DNA of 64,000 nt from Aquabacterium sp. A3 (lineage in GTDB: Bacteria > Pseudomonadota > Gammaproteobacteria > Burkholderiales > Burkholderiaceae_C). Where the stretch lies: positions 461,369-525,368 of the forward strand of contig NZ_JBBPEV010000002.1 in the NCBI RefSeq assembly GCF_038069945.1. The letters run 5' to 3'. The translations under genes were made by a program, and so were the position numbers. The notes below the pieces were generated by a model. It searched no databases and was not told where the DNA came from. It saw only the letters and a program-made list of their open reading frames with translations. Below, in pieces: positions 8,944 through 18,421 of the stretch; position 1 is the first letter of the stretch, and each line of letters opens with the position of its first letter.

Positions 8944-9176
8944 AACGCGGAGCATGGAAGAAGGACACCACCAGGGTGCCCAAGTTGCAGACCTCGGGCG
9001 GCTTTCGCTTGATCAGTGTCTTCACCTCGAAACACAACGCGTTGCGCATTCAGGCCTACGCCAAGCGGCTGCAGCAGCAGGCCCGATGTCGGCCGGATAA
9101 CCGGCGCTTTCGCTTGCGCATGCGGGTGCTGGCCATCCACAAAAACAAAAGCCCCGCATCACCGGTTGCAACGTGA
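8940..9176 (+). CDS. Hypothetical small basic protein, 78 residues
   Basis: A very basic product rich in Arg and Lys (RLQQQARCRPDNRRFRLRMR) that overlaps the preceding gene by 4 bp. Its last codons and stop lie inside a strong hairpin. I do not recognise it. The charge suggests nucleic-acid binding. Confidence 0.5.
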   Translation: MKRGAWKKDTTRVPKLQTSGGFRLISVFTSKHNALRIQAYAKRLQQQARCRPDNRRFRLRMRVLAIHKNKSPASPVAT

Positions 9177-9183
9177 TGCGGGG
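9152..9183 (-). terminator. Perfect 11-bp hairpin inside the element
   Basis: CCCCGCATCAC (9152-9162) and GTGATGCGGGG (9173-9183) form a perfect stem with a 10-base loop, overlapping the end of the 78-residue gene. An A-rich tract on the left becomes a U-run when read on the minus strand, so it best fits a terminator for transcription from the right. No gene on that strand ends here, so it may instead end antisense transcription or serve as a replication-origin structure. Confidence 0.5.
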
Positions 9184-9302
9184 CGGGCGAAGGGAATCAC
9201 CAGGCGCAAGCATAGCGATTCCCCGGCGCCGTGCAAGAACAGGGGCCCGGTCCTTCAGGGGGGACTGGATCGGGCGGGCTCCACCAAGACGCGCAACAGA
9301 AC

Positions 9303-9554
9303 ATGTCTGATCTCTTTTTGACCGCCGAGGAACTGACCGAGCTGACCGGTTTCAAGACCTCGGCCGGCCACGCCAAGTGGCTGGAGAAAAACCGCTGGCG
9401 CTATGTGCTCACCCGAAGCATGCAACCACGGGTGAGCCGTGAGTATTTCCTTGATCGAATGGGGTTGCCCAGGGGGAAAACCGGTTCAACCGACCAGTTG
9501 CACCAGTTTGCCCAGGTGGTCGAACCGGATTTTTCAGCCCTTGACCGGATGTGA
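9303..9554 (+). CDS. DUF4224 domain protein, integrase partner
   Basis: An 83-residue protein beginning MSDLFLTAEELTELTGFKT, the usual form of the DUF4224 family. In phages and islands of Gammaproteobacteria and Betaproteobacteria this family is commonly encoded directly before a tyrosine integrase. The fold is a small winged-helix-like domain, and a role as excisionase or directionality factor is plausible but unproven. The stop overlaps the integrase start by 4 bp. Confidence 0.82.
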   Translation: MSDLFLTAEELTELTGFKTSAGHAKWLEKNRWRYVLTRSMQPRVSREYFLDRMGLPRGKTGSTDQLHQFAQVVEPDFSALDRM

Positions 9555-10534
9555 TCATGGGCCGCACACGAACCACCCACCGCGACTTGCCCAAGGGGAT
9601 GACCAAGAAGGGGCGGTACTACTACCACGTCACCACCACGACGCCACGCAAGTGGACCTCCCTGGGTGCTGACCGGGCCTTGGCGCTGTTGGCCTGGGCC
9701 AGGCTGGAGGGAGACAAGATCGACCCCACGGTGAAAACCTTTGAGGCGGTGGCCCTACGCTATGAGCGTGAGGTGATCCCCACCAAGGCGCCCCGCACCC
9801 AGAAGGACAACCTCAAGGAACTGGACCGGCTGCGCGCGGTGTTCAACCGGGTTCAGATCGACCACATCAAGCCGCACCACGTACGAACGTACATGGACAA
9901 GCGTGGGCAAGCCGCCAAAGCTCGGGCCAACCGAGAAAAGGCGCTGTTGAGCCACTTGTTCAACCGGGCGCGTGAGTGGGGTTACACCGATGCTCCAAAC
10001 CCCTGCATGGGCGTCAAGGCTTTCAGGGAGAACGGCCGGGACCGGTACGTGACGGATTCCGAATACAAGGCTGTGTGGGCCAAGGCCCACCCCACCTTGC
10101 AAGACGCGATGGATCTGGCCTTGCTGACTGGCCAGCGGCCCGCCGACGTGTTGAAGATCAAGCGGGCCGACATCCACGATGGGGCACTGTGGATCGTGCA
10201 GAACAAGACCGGCGCCAAGCGCGCGATTGAGGTGGTGGGGGAACTGGCCGAGTTGATCCAGCGGATCAACGCCCGTCCACGGGAGCGCTACAGCGCCTTC
10301 CTGATCCAAGACGATGACGGGCGCCCCTTGCGCGCCGATGGTCTGCGCTCGCGGTTCACCAAGGCCCGTGATGCGGCCGGGGTGTCATTCCAGTTCCGCG
10401 ACATCCGGGCCAAGGCTGCCACCGATGCGGGCGACTTGTCGCACTCCCAGGTGTTGCTGGGGCATAAGCGGCGGGAGATGACTGAGCACTACGTGAGGCA
10501 GCGGGTGGGAATGCGGGTCAGGCCGCTTCGCTGA
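9551..10534 (+). CDS. Tyrosine-type recombinase/integrase
   Basis: A 327-residue site-specific recombinase. An N-terminal arm-binding region (KGMTKKGRYYYHVTTTTPRK) is followed by a core-binding SAM-like domain (residues about 60-150) and the catalytic domain: R196 in TGQRPADVL, R286 in FRDIRAKAA, H305 in LLGHKRREM and nucleophile Y314 in TEHYVR. The first catalytic-box His is replaced by Arg (R283), as happens in some phage integrases. The start may be GTG at 9551 (coupled to DUF4224) or ATG at 9557. It presumably integrates the element at tRNA-Met. Confidence 0.93.
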   Translation: MIMGRTRTTHRDLPKGMTKKGRYYYHVTTTTPRKWTSLGADRALALLAWARLEGDKIDPTVKTFEAVALRYEREVIPTKAPRTQKDNLKELDRLRAVFNRVQIDHIKPHHVRTYMDKRGQAAKARANREKALLSHLFNRAREWGYTDAPNPCMGVKAFRENGRDRYVTDSEYKAVWAKAHPTLQDAMDLALLTGQRPADVLKIKRADIHDGALWIVQNKTGAKRAIEVVGELAELIQRINARPRERYSAFLIQDDDGRPLRADGLRSRFTKARDAAGVSFQFRDIRAKAATDAGDLSHSQVLLGHKRREMTEHYVRQRVGMRVRPLR

Positions 10535-10554
10535 TCATCTCGGGCCGACCTCTA

Positions 10555-11343
10555 TCAGTTGGGTGATTGATTGGCACTGGCCCGTTCTGCTTTACGAAGC
10601 TCGTAAGCGGCGCGGTCTTCAAACACGGTCATGACCATCGCCAAGCCTTCACCAAAGTGCACAAGGAATCCCGCGCAGTTTGGGGGCTCAACAACCGCAT
10701 ATCGGTAGTGAAACTGGTCAGAGAGGTCAACGCCCGATCTGCTTAGGGTGGGTTGATTGTCGAGAATCCGTGTGTGTTCTAAAGGGAAGTTTGGCGATTG
10801 CCATTCCGCGTTCGTAAATGCTTTTGCACTGACCGCACAGCCTGCCGGTACAGACCTGCCTGTTACCTTGTAGTACAGAGCGTGCGCTAGCTTCGCGGCA
10901 TACCTATTAGCTGCGTCTGCGAACTCGGCTGGCATTTCAACCGCATAGACTTCGCGGCCGTCTGGCGAAACTCTTGGAAGTCGTTGCTCGCTGAGTAGCT
11001 TGCGTGTTTGGTTGCGACTGAGGCCGCGCATTGCTTGAACCCACTCCGGGCGGCGGGCGTTCAGTTTTTTAAAGCACTCTTCCAGTTCTTTGCGGTCAGT
11101 ATCTGAGGCGGCGTGGTTGACTCTAATGCGCACGAGCATTCCCAGCACGAGCTCATCAAGCGCGGATGCTCTGTTGCAGTCATGGCATGCGGGGAACTCG
11201 TAACCTTCGGGCCACTGCCTGTTGCGAAAGAGGTGCCTGGCGGGTATGTGATCTATTTCAATGGCGGGTGTCGTCCCGCCACAAAAACAGCAGTAGGGAT
11301 GCTCGGCAAAGAACCGTTGCCGCCGTGCTCGTTGACTTCCCAT
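10555..11343 (-). CDS. HNH endonuclease-like protein, element cargo
   Basis: A 262-residue protein with a zinc-bound HNH core near the N-terminus: C18-x-x-C21, E29-I-D31-H32, and C53-H-D-C56-N57. The C-terminal 150 residues are a separate domain I cannot name, with conserved-looking aromatic segments (DQFHYRYAVVEPPNCAGFLV). The ATG at 11343 is preceded by GAGGA at 8 bases; a longer upstream frame lacks a site. It is convergent with the integrase and next to the right end, a common place for cargo. A DNA-cutting role in defence or in element biology is possible but not shown. Confidence 0.75.
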   Translation of the reverse strand: MGSQRARRQRFFAEHPYCCFCGGTTPAIEIDHIPARHLFRNRQWPEGYEFPACHDCNRASALDELVLGMLVRIRVNHAASDTDRKELEECFKKLNARRPEWVQAMRGLSRNQTRKLLSEQRLPRVSPDGREVYAVEMPAEFADAANRYAAKLAHALYYKVTGRSVPAGCAVSAKAFTNAEWQSPNFPLEHTRILDNQPTLSRSGVDLSDQFHYRYAVVEPPNCAGFLVHFGEGLAMVMTVFEDRAAYELRKAERASANQSPN

Positions 11344-11521
11344 GTTTCGCGTCCTCTTTGCCCTTGGGTTGCGGGATAGATGCTCAGCGTGGTGGGTGCG
11401 GCCCTGGCCGCGCCCGGATGTCGGCGGCCGTGGCCTCGATGTGTCAAACCCGGGGCGGTGGCGGTCCTGGCCAGCATGTTCGCGGCGGCTGCCTGGCGTG
11501 CCGCTACAACTCACCCCGCGC

Positions 11522-11684
<163 letters not shown>

Positions 11685-11696
11685 ATCAAGACCAAG

Positions 11697-11726
11697 ATCA
11701 TACAACGAATTTCCGGGCTTTGGCAA
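11697..11726 (-). promoter_or_regulatory. Promoter of tRNA-Met
   Basis: Read on the minus strand, TTGCCA (11726-11721) is followed after 18 bp by TATGAT (11702-11697), with 12 bp to the mature 5' end. Both hexamers are close to sigma-70 consensus. The promoter lies outside the element on the host side. Confidence 0.7.
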
Positions 11727-11833
11727 GCAGGGCGCCTGGGCTGTGGCGTGCATGCACGACCCTTGAAATCTTCTGGGCTGCCCCCAGATGGACTGCACCG
11801 TTTCTTCTTTGAACCGTCAACACAAGAACAGCC

Positions 11834-13732
11834 ATGGACAAGACCACCCATTCCTTCCAGGCCGAGGTCAAGCAGCTGCTGCACCTGGTCACCCACTCGC
11901 TGTACTCCAACAAAGAGATCTTCCTGCGCGAGCTGATCTCCAACGCCTCAGACGCCTGCGACAAGCTGCGCTTCGAGGCGCTGGACAACAGCGGCCTGTA
12001 CGAAGACGCGCCCAACCTCGAGGTGCGCATCCTCATCGACAAGGCCGCCCGCACGCTCACCATCCGCGACAACGGCATTGGCATGAGCGCGCAAGAGGCC
12101 ATCGACCACCTGGGCACCATCGCCAAGTCGGGCACCAAGGAATTCATGGGACGCCTGTCGGGCGATCAGGCCCGCGATGCCCAGCTGATCGGGCAGTTTG
12201 GTGTGGGCTTCTACAGCGGCTACATCGTGGCCGACAAGATCACGGTCGAATCCCGCCGTGCGGGCTTGGGCGCCGACGAAGGCGTGCGCTGGACCAGCGA
12301 AGGCACCGGCGACTTTGAGGTGGAGGCCATCAGCAAGCCCACCCGGGGCACCGACATCATCCTGCACCTGCGCGAAGGCGAAGACGATTTCCTGGCCCGC
12401 TGGAAGCTGCGCGGCATCATCGCCAAGTACTCCGACCACATCTCGCTGCCCATCCTCATGCAGAAGGAAGAATGGAGCCAGGAGAAGGGTGAGTACGAGC
12501 TCAAAGACGAGTGGGAAACCGTCAACCAGGCCGCCGCCCTGTGGACGCGCAGCAAGAGCGACATCACCGAAGAGCAGTACCACGAGTTCTACAAGCAGAT
12601 CAGCCACGACCACGAGGCGCCTCTGGCCCACACCCACAACCGGGTCGAAGGCCGCAGCGAGTACACCCAGCTGCTCTACATCCCCAAGAACGCGCCCTAC
12701 GACCTCTGGAACCGCGACAAGAAGGGCGGCCTGAAGTTGTATGTGAAGCGCGTCTTCATCATGGACGACGCCGAGGCCCTGCTGCCCAACTACCTGCGCT
12801 TCGTGAAGGGCGTGGTCGATTCGGCCGACTTGCCGCTGAACGTCAGCCGCGAGATCCTGCAGGAAAGCCGTGATGTGAAGGCCATCCGCGAGGGCTGCAC
12901 CAAGCGCGTGTTGTCCATGCTGGAAGACCTGGCCAACCACGAAGACCAGGTCAAGCGCGAACAGTACGCCGCCTTCTGGAAAGAGTTCGGTGCCGTGCTG
13001 AAAGAGGGCGTGGGCGAAGACTTTGCCAACCGCGAGCGCCTGAGCAAGCTGCTGCGCTTTGCGTCCACGCACGACGAATCCGGCGAGCCCAGCGTGTCGC
13101 TGGCCGATTACGTGGCCCGCATGAAGGAGGGCCAAGAGGCCATCTACGTGATCACGGCCGACAGCCTGGCCGCCGCCAAGAACAGCCCGCAGCTGGAGCT
13201 CTTCAAGAAGAAGGGCATCGAGGTGCTGCTGCTGACCGACCGCGTGGACGAATGGCTGCTCTCGCATCTGCACGACTTCGATGGCAAGCCGCTGCAAAAC
13301 GTCACCAAGGGCGCGGTCGATCTGGGCCAGCTGCAGGACGAAGAAGAAAAGAAGAAAGCCGAAGAAGCCGCGACCACCTTCAAGCCGGTGCTGGAGCGCC
13401 TGAAGACCGCGCTGGGCGAGCGCGCCAAGGACGTGCGTGTGACCACCCGTCTGGTGGATTCACCCGCCTGCCTGGTGACCGAGTCGGGCGACATGAGCGC
13501 CCACCTGGCGCGCCTGCTCAAGCAGGCCGGCCAGTCTGCGCCCGAGGTCCAGCCCATCCTGGAGGTCAACCCCGAGCATGCCCTGGTGAAGAAGCTGGAA
13601 GCCAGCGAGCACTTTGACGAACTGGCCCACATCCTGTTCGACCAGGCGCTGTTGGCCGAAGGCGGGCAGCTGGACGATCCGGCCGCTTATGTGCGTCGTG
13701 TCAATGCCTTGCTGACGACCGCCGCCGTGTGA
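11834..13732 (+). CDS. htpG: Molecular chaperone HtpG (Hsp90)
   Basis: A 632-residue full-length bacterial Hsp90. The N-terminal GHKL ATPase has the helix with [19 protein letters not shown], the DNGIGM motif and the lid/glycine segment [11 protein letters not shown]. The middle domain carries the conserved catalytic Arg region ([19 protein letters not shown]), and the C-terminal part is the dimerisation domain. It acts as a cytosolic ATP-driven chaperone. It stands alone, divergent from the tRNA gene. Confidence 0.97.
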   Translation: MDKTTHSFQAEVKQLLHLVTHSLYSNKEIFLRELISNASDACDKLRFEALDNSGLYEDAPNLEVRILIDKAARTLTIRDNGIGMSAQEAIDHLGTIAKSGTKEFMGRLSGDQARDAQLIGQFGVGFYSGYIVADKITVESRRAGLGADEGVRWTSEGTGDFEVEAISKPTRGTDIILHLREGEDDFLARWKLRGIIAKYSDHISLPILMQKEEWSQEKGEYELKDEWETVNQAAALWTRSKSDITEEQYHEFYKQISHDHEAPLAHTHNRVEGRSEYTQLLYIPKNAPYDLWNRDKKGGLKLYVKRVFIMDDAEALLPNYLRFVKGVVDSADLPLNVSREILQESRDVKAIREGCTKRVLSMLEDLANHEDQVKREQYAAFWKEFGAVLKEGVGEDFANRERLSKLLRFASTHDESGEPSVSLADYVARMKEGQEAIYVITADSLAAAKNSPQLELFKKKGIEVLLLTDRVDEWLLSHLHDFDGKPLQNVTKGAVDLGQLQDEEEKKKAEEAATTFKPVLERLKTALGERAKDVRVTTRLVDSPACLVTESGDMSAHLARLLKQAGQSAPEVQPILEVNPEHALVKKLEASEHFDELAHILFDQALLAEGGQLDDPAAYVRRVNALLTTAAV

Positions 13733-13767
13733 CGTCTGTGATGTGGCCAGACCGGGGCACGGCGGGC

Positions 13768-14514
13768 TCAGGCCCGCTGTGGCTGTTGACGCGGATGACC
13801 GTATTCGTCCAGGTCGTTGAGGTCGGCCAGCGGGGTGGGGCCTGAGTCCCCACGCTGATCAAAGGCAAAGAAAGAGTCGGTGGCAAAGCCCGATTCGGCC
13901 CATCGCGCCGCGCGCTCGGCGCGACGCTCCTTGAGCTTGCGCGCCAGTTGGTCGCCAGCGTCGTGCAGTGGGTCGGGTGCCTGATGGGCAGGCGCGCCAG
14001 CGCCAGGCTGGATCGCACCGGTGGACTGCCCCAACGCCCAGGTGGCCAGCAAGGCCTGGTGCGGCCACTGACCAGCCCGGCAGCGCAGGTAGCGGATGCG
14101 ACAGGCGTCCAGCACCGCCTCTTTGAAACGCTGGCCGCTGTGAGGGCGCTGGCTGCCGCCTTGTTCAAAATCGATCGCCGAGATCACCGAGCCGTTCGGG
14201 TGGCACACCAGCAAGGACACGTGCAGCCCGGTCAGGCGCTCGTACCAGAGCTTGGCCTCTTCAGGCAGGTGGGGCTGACAAAACCGCAAGAGGCTGACCT
14301 TGGCCAGCACGATGTGCTGAGGCAGGGCCGCCTTGAGTTCGCGGTGCAGGGCGCGCTCTTGGGCATTGAACAGGGGGCGGGCGTGAAGGTTCCAGCGGGC
14401 AGGCCATTGCCGGCGGGCGCGCTGGTCCCGGCGGCCACGCCACCACCAGCCCCAAGCCACGCCCAGCAGCGCGGCGGCGGGCGGGAACACCCACCAAATG
14501 CCGTCCAGATCCAT
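13768..14514 (-). CDS. DUF2726 domain membrane protein
   Basis: A 248-residue protein with one N-terminal membrane helix (VFPPAAALLGVAWGWWW) and a basic patch, then a DUF2726 domain (LFNAQERALHRELKAALPQH, AKVSLLRF, LLVCHPNGSVISAIDFE). The domain is restriction-endonuclease-like in fold according to family knowledge, but most members have no known function. Ribosome binding sequence AGGGATGA lies upstream of the ATG. The C-terminal 60 residues are low-complexity and charged. Confidence 0.82.
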   Translation of the reverse strand: MDLDGIWWVFPPAAALLGVAWGWWWRGRRDQRARRQWPARWNLHARPLFNAQERALHRELKAALPQHIVLAKVSLLRFCQPHLPEEAKLWYERLTGLHVSLLVCHPNGSVISAIDFEQGGSQRPHSGQRFKEAVLDACRIRYLRCRAGQWPHQALLATWALGQSTGAIQPGAGAPAHQAPDPLHDAGDQLARKLKERRAERAARWAESGFATDSFFAFDQRGDSGPTPLADLNDLDEYGHPRQQPQRA

Positions 14515-14633
14515 GTGACTTCATCCCTGTTACAAGCGGGGATGTTACATAACTTCACGTGAAGAAGACAGCGCCGTCTTGCGCCATCCCCCGCATGGGT
14601 GTGCGCGCTGGGTGTGGACTGAAGGGGCTGGCC

Positions 14634-15329
14634 TCAGGCGGACGCCACGAGCAAGCGCACCCAGTCCGACACGTGCATCGCCCGGTACTTCACCCGGTAG
14701 ATCAGCTCGGCGGCGAGCGACTGCAGCGAGCTGTCCAGGTGGGTGCCCACCGTGTCGGGCGGCAGCTTCAGCCAGGCTTCGGCATCGGGGCCGTCGCGCT
14801 CTACCGTGGCACCCGCCTTGGTCGCGATGCGCAGCATCGGGGCGTTTTCGCTCAGGGCGTGGATCATCAGGTGGCTGGCGTGCTGGTTGCGCGCATGCAT
14901 GATCGCGTGCTTGAACAGCAGCATGCCCAGGCCCTTGCCGCGCGCCGAAGGCAGCACCGACACGCCAAACTCCATGGCGCGGCCGCGCGACGAATCACCG
15001 TGCGGGCCTTTGCCGGGCATGGCCGCCAGGTGGGCCATGGCCACCAGGTGCAGCTTGCGGTTGAACACGCCAAACACCTCGTCGCGCTTGAAGTCGATCG
15101 AGGCCACGTACTTGGCCATCTGTTCGTGGCTCACCTGCGAGCCAAAGCGCAGGTACCGGTCCCGTTCATCCAGTTGAAGCAGGTGGTCCAGTATGCGGCG
15201 CCGGTGCCGGGCGTGCAGATCGCGGATGGGCACCCAGGCGTGCTCGGCCGGGTGGGGCAAGGAGCCCTTTGGCGACTTCAGTCCAAAGCGGTCCAGTGCA
15301 GGAGGGGGTGGGGGCTTGACGGTGGTCAT
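14634..15329 (-). CDS. GNAT family N-acetyltransferase
   Basis: A 231-residue protein with an acetyl-CoA binding motif A (FGVSVLPSARGKGLGMLLFKHA) at about residues 125-145, preceded by the beta-strands typical of the fold. The substrate is unknown. The ATG at 15329 was preferred over an upstream in-frame start that would run into the intergenic region. It is divergent from the rplM-rpsI operon. Confidence 0.85.
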   Translation of the reverse strand: MTTVKPPPPPALDRFGLKSPKGSLPHPAEHAWVPIRDLHARHRRRILDHLLQLDERDRYLRFGSQVSHEQMAKYVASIDFKRDEVFGVFNRKLHLVAMAHLAAMPGKGPHGDSSRGRAMEFGVSVLPSARGKGLGMLLFKHAIMHARNQHASHLMIHALSENAPMLRIATKAGATVERDGPDAEAWLKLPPDTVGTHLDSSLQSLAAELIYRVKYRAMHVSDWVRLLVASA

Positions 15330-15492
15330 CGCAGATCCCGTTCGGTCGCGGTTGTGTCGCGAAAGAATCCTTGGGGTAAACACTAATGTACGAGATCGGG
15401 GCCAGGCCCGCAAGCGCCAAGGGCATCAGCCTTTGACCTGTGTCGGCCATCATGCGCAATGCTGCACACTTCGTGCTCGGTGCATGGCCTGC

Positions 15493-15521
15493 TTGTGGCT
15501 GTCCTGGTGATGTGCTAGAGT
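15493..15521 (+). promoter_or_regulatory. Candidate promoter of rplM-rpsI
   Basis: TTGTGG at 15493-15498 and TAGAGT at 15516-15521 are separated by 17 bp, and the -10 hexamer is preceded by TGC. The distance to rplM leaves a long untranslated leader. Prediction is by eye only. Confidence 0.5.
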
Positions 15522-15527
15522 GGCAGG

Positions 15528-15632
15528 CTTTCCCGAAATGGTTGCCGGGAAAGATGCATTCATGCAGTCGCGCCTTTTGCGAGGCCACCAGCGCGGCGGC
15601 TTGTCTTGTTCAACCATGTTGTTCAGACAAGC
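15528..15632 (+). promoter_or_regulatory. Structured 5' leader of rplM, two hairpins
   Basis: The first hairpin pairs CTTTCCCG (15528-15535) with CGGGAAAG (15546-15553). The second pairs GCTTGTCT (15599-15606) with AGACAAGC (15625-15632) and has an inner CAAC/GTTG pairing. L13 is known in E. coli to repress its own operon by binding the leader, so a similar autoregulatory element is plausible here. Confidence 0.45.
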
Positions 15633-15695
15633 GGCTGACGAATCAGAAGTGGTGCCAATGAGGGCAGTCAACCAGTTTCATTCTTAGGAAATCTC

Positions 15696-16124
15696 ATGAA
15701 GACCTTCAGCGCCAAGCCGGCCGAAGTGAAGCACGAGTGGTTTGTGATTGACGCCACCGACAAGGTGCTCGGACGTGTCGCCAGCGAAGTGGCACTCCGT
15801 CTGCGCGGCAAGCACAAGGCCATTTACACGCCTCACGTGGACACCGGTGATTTCATCATCATCGTCAACGCCGACAAGATCCGTGTCACGGGCACCAAGG
15901 CCAACGACAAGATCTACTATCGCCACTCTGGCTTTCCTGGCGGCATCTACGCGACCCGCTTCAAGGACATGCAGGCCAAGCACCCTGGCCGCGCCATCGA
16001 GAAGGCTGTCAAGGGCATGCTGCCCAAGGGCCCCCTGGGCTACGCCATGATCAAGAAGCTGAAGGTCTATGCAGGCGGTGAGCATCCGCACACTGCACAG
16101 CAGCCCAAGGCCCTGGAAATCTGA
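15696..16124 (+). CDS. rplM: 50S ribosomal protein L13
   Basis: A 142-residue protein of standard length. It begins [20 protein letters not shown] and contains the family segment [14 protein letters not shown] and the ending [16 protein letters not shown]. It is a component of the large ribosomal subunit. It is followed after 11 bp by rpsI, the usual bacterial pair. Confidence 0.98.
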   Translation: MKTFSAKPAEVKHEWFVIDATDKVLGRVASEVALRLRGKHKAIYTPHVDTGDFIIIVNADKIRVTGTKANDKIYYRHSGFPGGIYATRFKDMQAKHPGRAIEKAVKGMLPKGPLGYAMIKKLKVYAGGEHPHTAQQPKALEI

Positions 16125-16135
16125 GGAGCGGTCAC

Positions 16136-16528
16136 ATGATCGGTAACTGGAACTACGGCACCGGCCGTCGCAAGTCCTCCGTGGCCCGTGTCTTCATCAA
16201 GAAGGGCACTGGCCAGATCATCGTCAACGGCAAGCCCGTCGATCAGTATTTCGGTCGTCAGACCTCGATCATGATCGTCAAGCAGCCCCTGATGCTGACC
16301 AACAACGGTGAAGCCTTTGACATCAAGGTCAACGTGCACGGTGGTGGTGAATCTGGTCAAGCTGGTGCTGTGCGCCACGGCCTGACCCGCGCCCTGATCG
16401 ATTTCGACGCTGCCCTGAAGCCCGAACTGAGCCGCGCTGGTTACGTGACCCGCGACGCCCGCGAAGTCGAGCGTAAGAAGGTCGGTCTGCACGGCGCTCG
16501 TCGTCGTAAGCAGTTCAGCAAGCGCTGA
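16136..16528 (+). CDS. rpsI: 30S ribosomal protein S9
   Basis: A 130-residue protein with [13 protein letters not shown] near the start and the basic C-terminal tail [14 protein letters not shown], which reaches the decoding site in known ribosomes. It is cotranscribed with rplM and followed by a strong terminator. Confidence 0.98.
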   Translation: MIGNWNYGTGRRKSSVARVFIKKGTGQIIVNGKPVDQYFGRQTSIMIVKQPLMLTNNGEAFDIKVNVHGGGESGQAGAVRHGLTRALIDFDAALKPELSRAGYVTRDAREVERKKVGLHGARRRKQFSKR

Positions 16529-16566
16529 TCGATGCGCCCCAGGTTGGCCCCATGGCCGGCCTGCCC

Positions 16567-16606
16567 AACCCGCCCCTGGCAACCGCCCCGGGCGGGTTTG
16601 TCTTTC
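16567..16606 (+). terminator. Terminator after rpsI
   Basis: AACCCGCCC (16567-16575) pairs with GGGCGGGTT (16590-16598), followed by TTGTCTTT. It separates rplM-rpsI from argC. Confidence 0.8.
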
Positions 16607-16607
16607 T

Positions 16608-16636
16608 GGCGCCATTTGTTTTCCTACAATGGCGCC
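16608..16636 (+). promoter_or_regulatory. Inverted repeat across the argC promoter
   Basis: GGCGCCATT (16608-16616) and AATGGCGCC (16628-16636) form perfect 9-bp arms around an 11-bp spacer. The -10-like hexamer TACAAT (16625-16630) overlaps the right arm. The arrangement suits a repressor site, but the protein is unknown and the sequence does not resemble an ArgR box. Confidence 0.45.
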
Positions 16637-16661
16637 TTCCGCAGATTGAAAGGACCGCTGG

Positions 16662-17699
16662 ATGATCAAGGTCGGCATCGTTGGTGGCACCGGTTACACC
16701 GGGGTGGAGTTGTTGCGCCTGTTGTCGCAACATCCTCAGGTGGAGCTCAAGGCCATCACCTCTCGCAAAGAGGCTGGTCTGCCCGTGGCCGACATGTACC
16801 CCAGCCTGCGTGGTCATGTGAACCTGGCCTTCGTCACGCCGGATGACGCCAGGCTGACCGAATGCGATGTGGTGTTCTTTGCCACCCCGCATGGTGTGGC
16901 CATGGCCCAGGCGCGCGAGTTGCTGGATGCCGGCGTGAAGGTGATCGACCTGGCCGCCGACTTCCGCCTGAAGGACACGGCCGAGTTCGAGCAGTGGTAC
17001 GGCATGGCCCACACCTGCCCGGACATCCTCGATGAGGCCGTCTACGGCCTGCCCGAGCTCAACCGCGATGCCATCCGGCGTGCCCGCGTCATCGGCAACC
17101 CGGGCTGCTACCCCACGTCGGTGCAGTTGGGTTATGCGCCTTTGCTGCGCCACAAGCTGATCGAGACCACCGGCCTGATCGCCAACTGCGCCTCGGGCAT
17201 TTCGGGTGCCGGCCGCAAGGCCGAGGTGCACACCCTGCATGCCGAGGCCTCTGACAACTTCAAGGCCTACGGCGTCAAGGGCCACCGCCATGGCCCCGAG
17301 ATCAACCAGCAGCTGCGCGCCATCGCCGGCGACGCCAGCGTGCACTGCCTGTTTGTGCCGCACCTGCTGCCCATCATCCGTGGCATCCACTCCACCTTGT
17401 ACGCGCGCCTGAACAGCGCCGGTCAGGCCGCCGACCTGCAAAAGGTGTTTGAAGACACCTACCGCGGCGAACGTTTTGTGGATGTGTTGCCAGCGGGCAG
17501 CGCGCCCGAAACGCGCAGCGTGCGCGCCTCCAACACGGTGCGCATCGCCGTGCACCGCCCGCTGCCCGACACCGTCATGGTGCTGGTGGTGGAAGACAAC
17601 CTCACCAAGGGCGCCTCAGGCCAGGCCGTGCAGTGCATGAACCTGATGTGTGGTCTTGACGAGCACCTCGGCCTGACCGGCGTGCCCGTGCTGCCCTGA
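16662..17699 (+). CDS. argC: N-acetyl-gamma-glutamyl-phosphate reductase
   Basis: A 345-residue enzyme for the third step of arginine synthesis, NADPH-dependent reduction of N-acetylglutamyl phosphate. The NADP-binding GGTGYTG motif is at residues 8-14, the catalytic cysteine is C149 in NPGCYPTS, and a conserved KGHRHGPEI segment lies in the C-terminal half. It ends in a TGATG overlap with the next gene. Confidence 0.97.
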   Translation: MIKVGIVGGTGYTGVELLRLLSQHPQVELKAITSRKEAGLPVADMYPSLRGHVNLAFVTPDDARLTECDVVFFATPHGVAMAQARELLDAGVKVIDLAADFRLKDTAEFEQWYGMAHTCPDILDEAVYGLPELNRDAIRRARVIGNPGCYPTSVQLGYAPLLRHKLIETTGLIANCASGISGAGRKAEVHTLHAEASDNFKAYGVKGHRHGPEINQQLRAIAGDASVHCLFVPHLLPIIRGIHSTLYARLNSAGQAADLQKVFEDTYRGERFVDVLPAGSAPETRSVRASNTVRIAVHRPLPDTVMVLVVEDNLTKGASGQAVQCMNLMCGLDEHLGLTGVPVLP

Positions 17700-18421
17700 T
17701 GCGTTGGCGCCTGTTGCGCCGGCGGCTGTCGATCAGCTCGCCGCGGATGGCCGTTCGCAGCCACCTGCCCTGGCCGGTGCGCTGGGCGCTGGTGGCCATC
17801 GTGCTGGGCTTTTCGGGGGCCTTGGCCTTGTGGGCGTTCGAGGTGGGCCGAGGGCTGGCCGGTCTGGATGGCGGTGCCCGGCAGTTGGGCGAGCAGCTCG
17901 CAGCCACCCAGGCCCAGCTGGAGGCCGCCCGCCGAGACCGTGATCGCGCGCAGTCGATCGCCAACACCGCCGACAGCCTGCTGAAGACCGAACGCGTCAC
18001 CCAGGCGCGGCTCATCGAGCAGGTCAAGGCCCTGGAGGCCGAAAACCAGGCGCTCAAGGACGATCTGGGATTTTTCGAGCGTTTGCTGCCATCGGCCTCG
18101 TCGGGCGTGGCCATCCGGGGCGTGCAATTCGAGCGGGTGGTGCCCGGGCAGTTGCGCTACCAGCTCTTGCTCATGCAGCCAGGCGGCCGGTCGGCGCCAG
18201 AGTTCAGCGGCGAGCTGCGCCTTCAGGCCACTGGCACACGCCAGGGGCAGCCATGGTCTGCCGAGGGGGCCGAGATGGTGTCTCAGCCGCTGCGCTTCAG
18301 GCAACATCGCCGGCTGGAGGGCGTCTTGTCCTATCCGGCAGACGTTCAGTTGCGCCAGGTGCAGGTGCGGGTGCTGGACGCCAGTGGCCATGCGCGGGCC
18401 ACGCAGGTGGTGCGGCCGTGA
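17699..18421 (+). CDS. DUF6776 family membrane protein with coiled coil
   Basis: A 240-residue protein. A basic N-terminus is followed by one membrane helix (about residues 28-47), a coiled coil at about 55-125 (LAATQAQLEAARRDRDRAQ and further heptads) and a C-terminal beta-rich domain that would lie in the periplasm. It matches proteins annotated DUF6776 in Burkholderiales. It is coupled to argC by overlap and is near the bactofilin gene, so an envelope role is plausible but not shown. Confidence 0.72.
   Translation: MRWRLLRRRLSISSPRMAVRSHLPWPVRWALVAIVLGFSGALALWAFEVGRGLAGLDGGARQLGEQLAATQAQLEAARRDRDRAQSIANTADSLLKTERVTQARLIEQVKALEAENQALKDDLGFFERLLPSASSGVAIRGVQFERVVPGQLRYQLLLMQPGGRSAPEFSGELRLQATGTRQGQPWSAEGAEMVSQPLRFRQHRRLEGVLSYPADVQLRQVQVRVLDASGHARATQVVRP

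Larger units (their letters stand above)
15330..15695 (+). other. Intergenic region holding the rplM promoter and leader
   Basis: This 366-bp gap has no plausible gene. The left part carries the start region of the divergent acetyltransferase. The right part carries a promoter-like pair (15493-15521) and a leader of about 165 nt with two stable hairpins before rplM. Confidence 0.7.
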
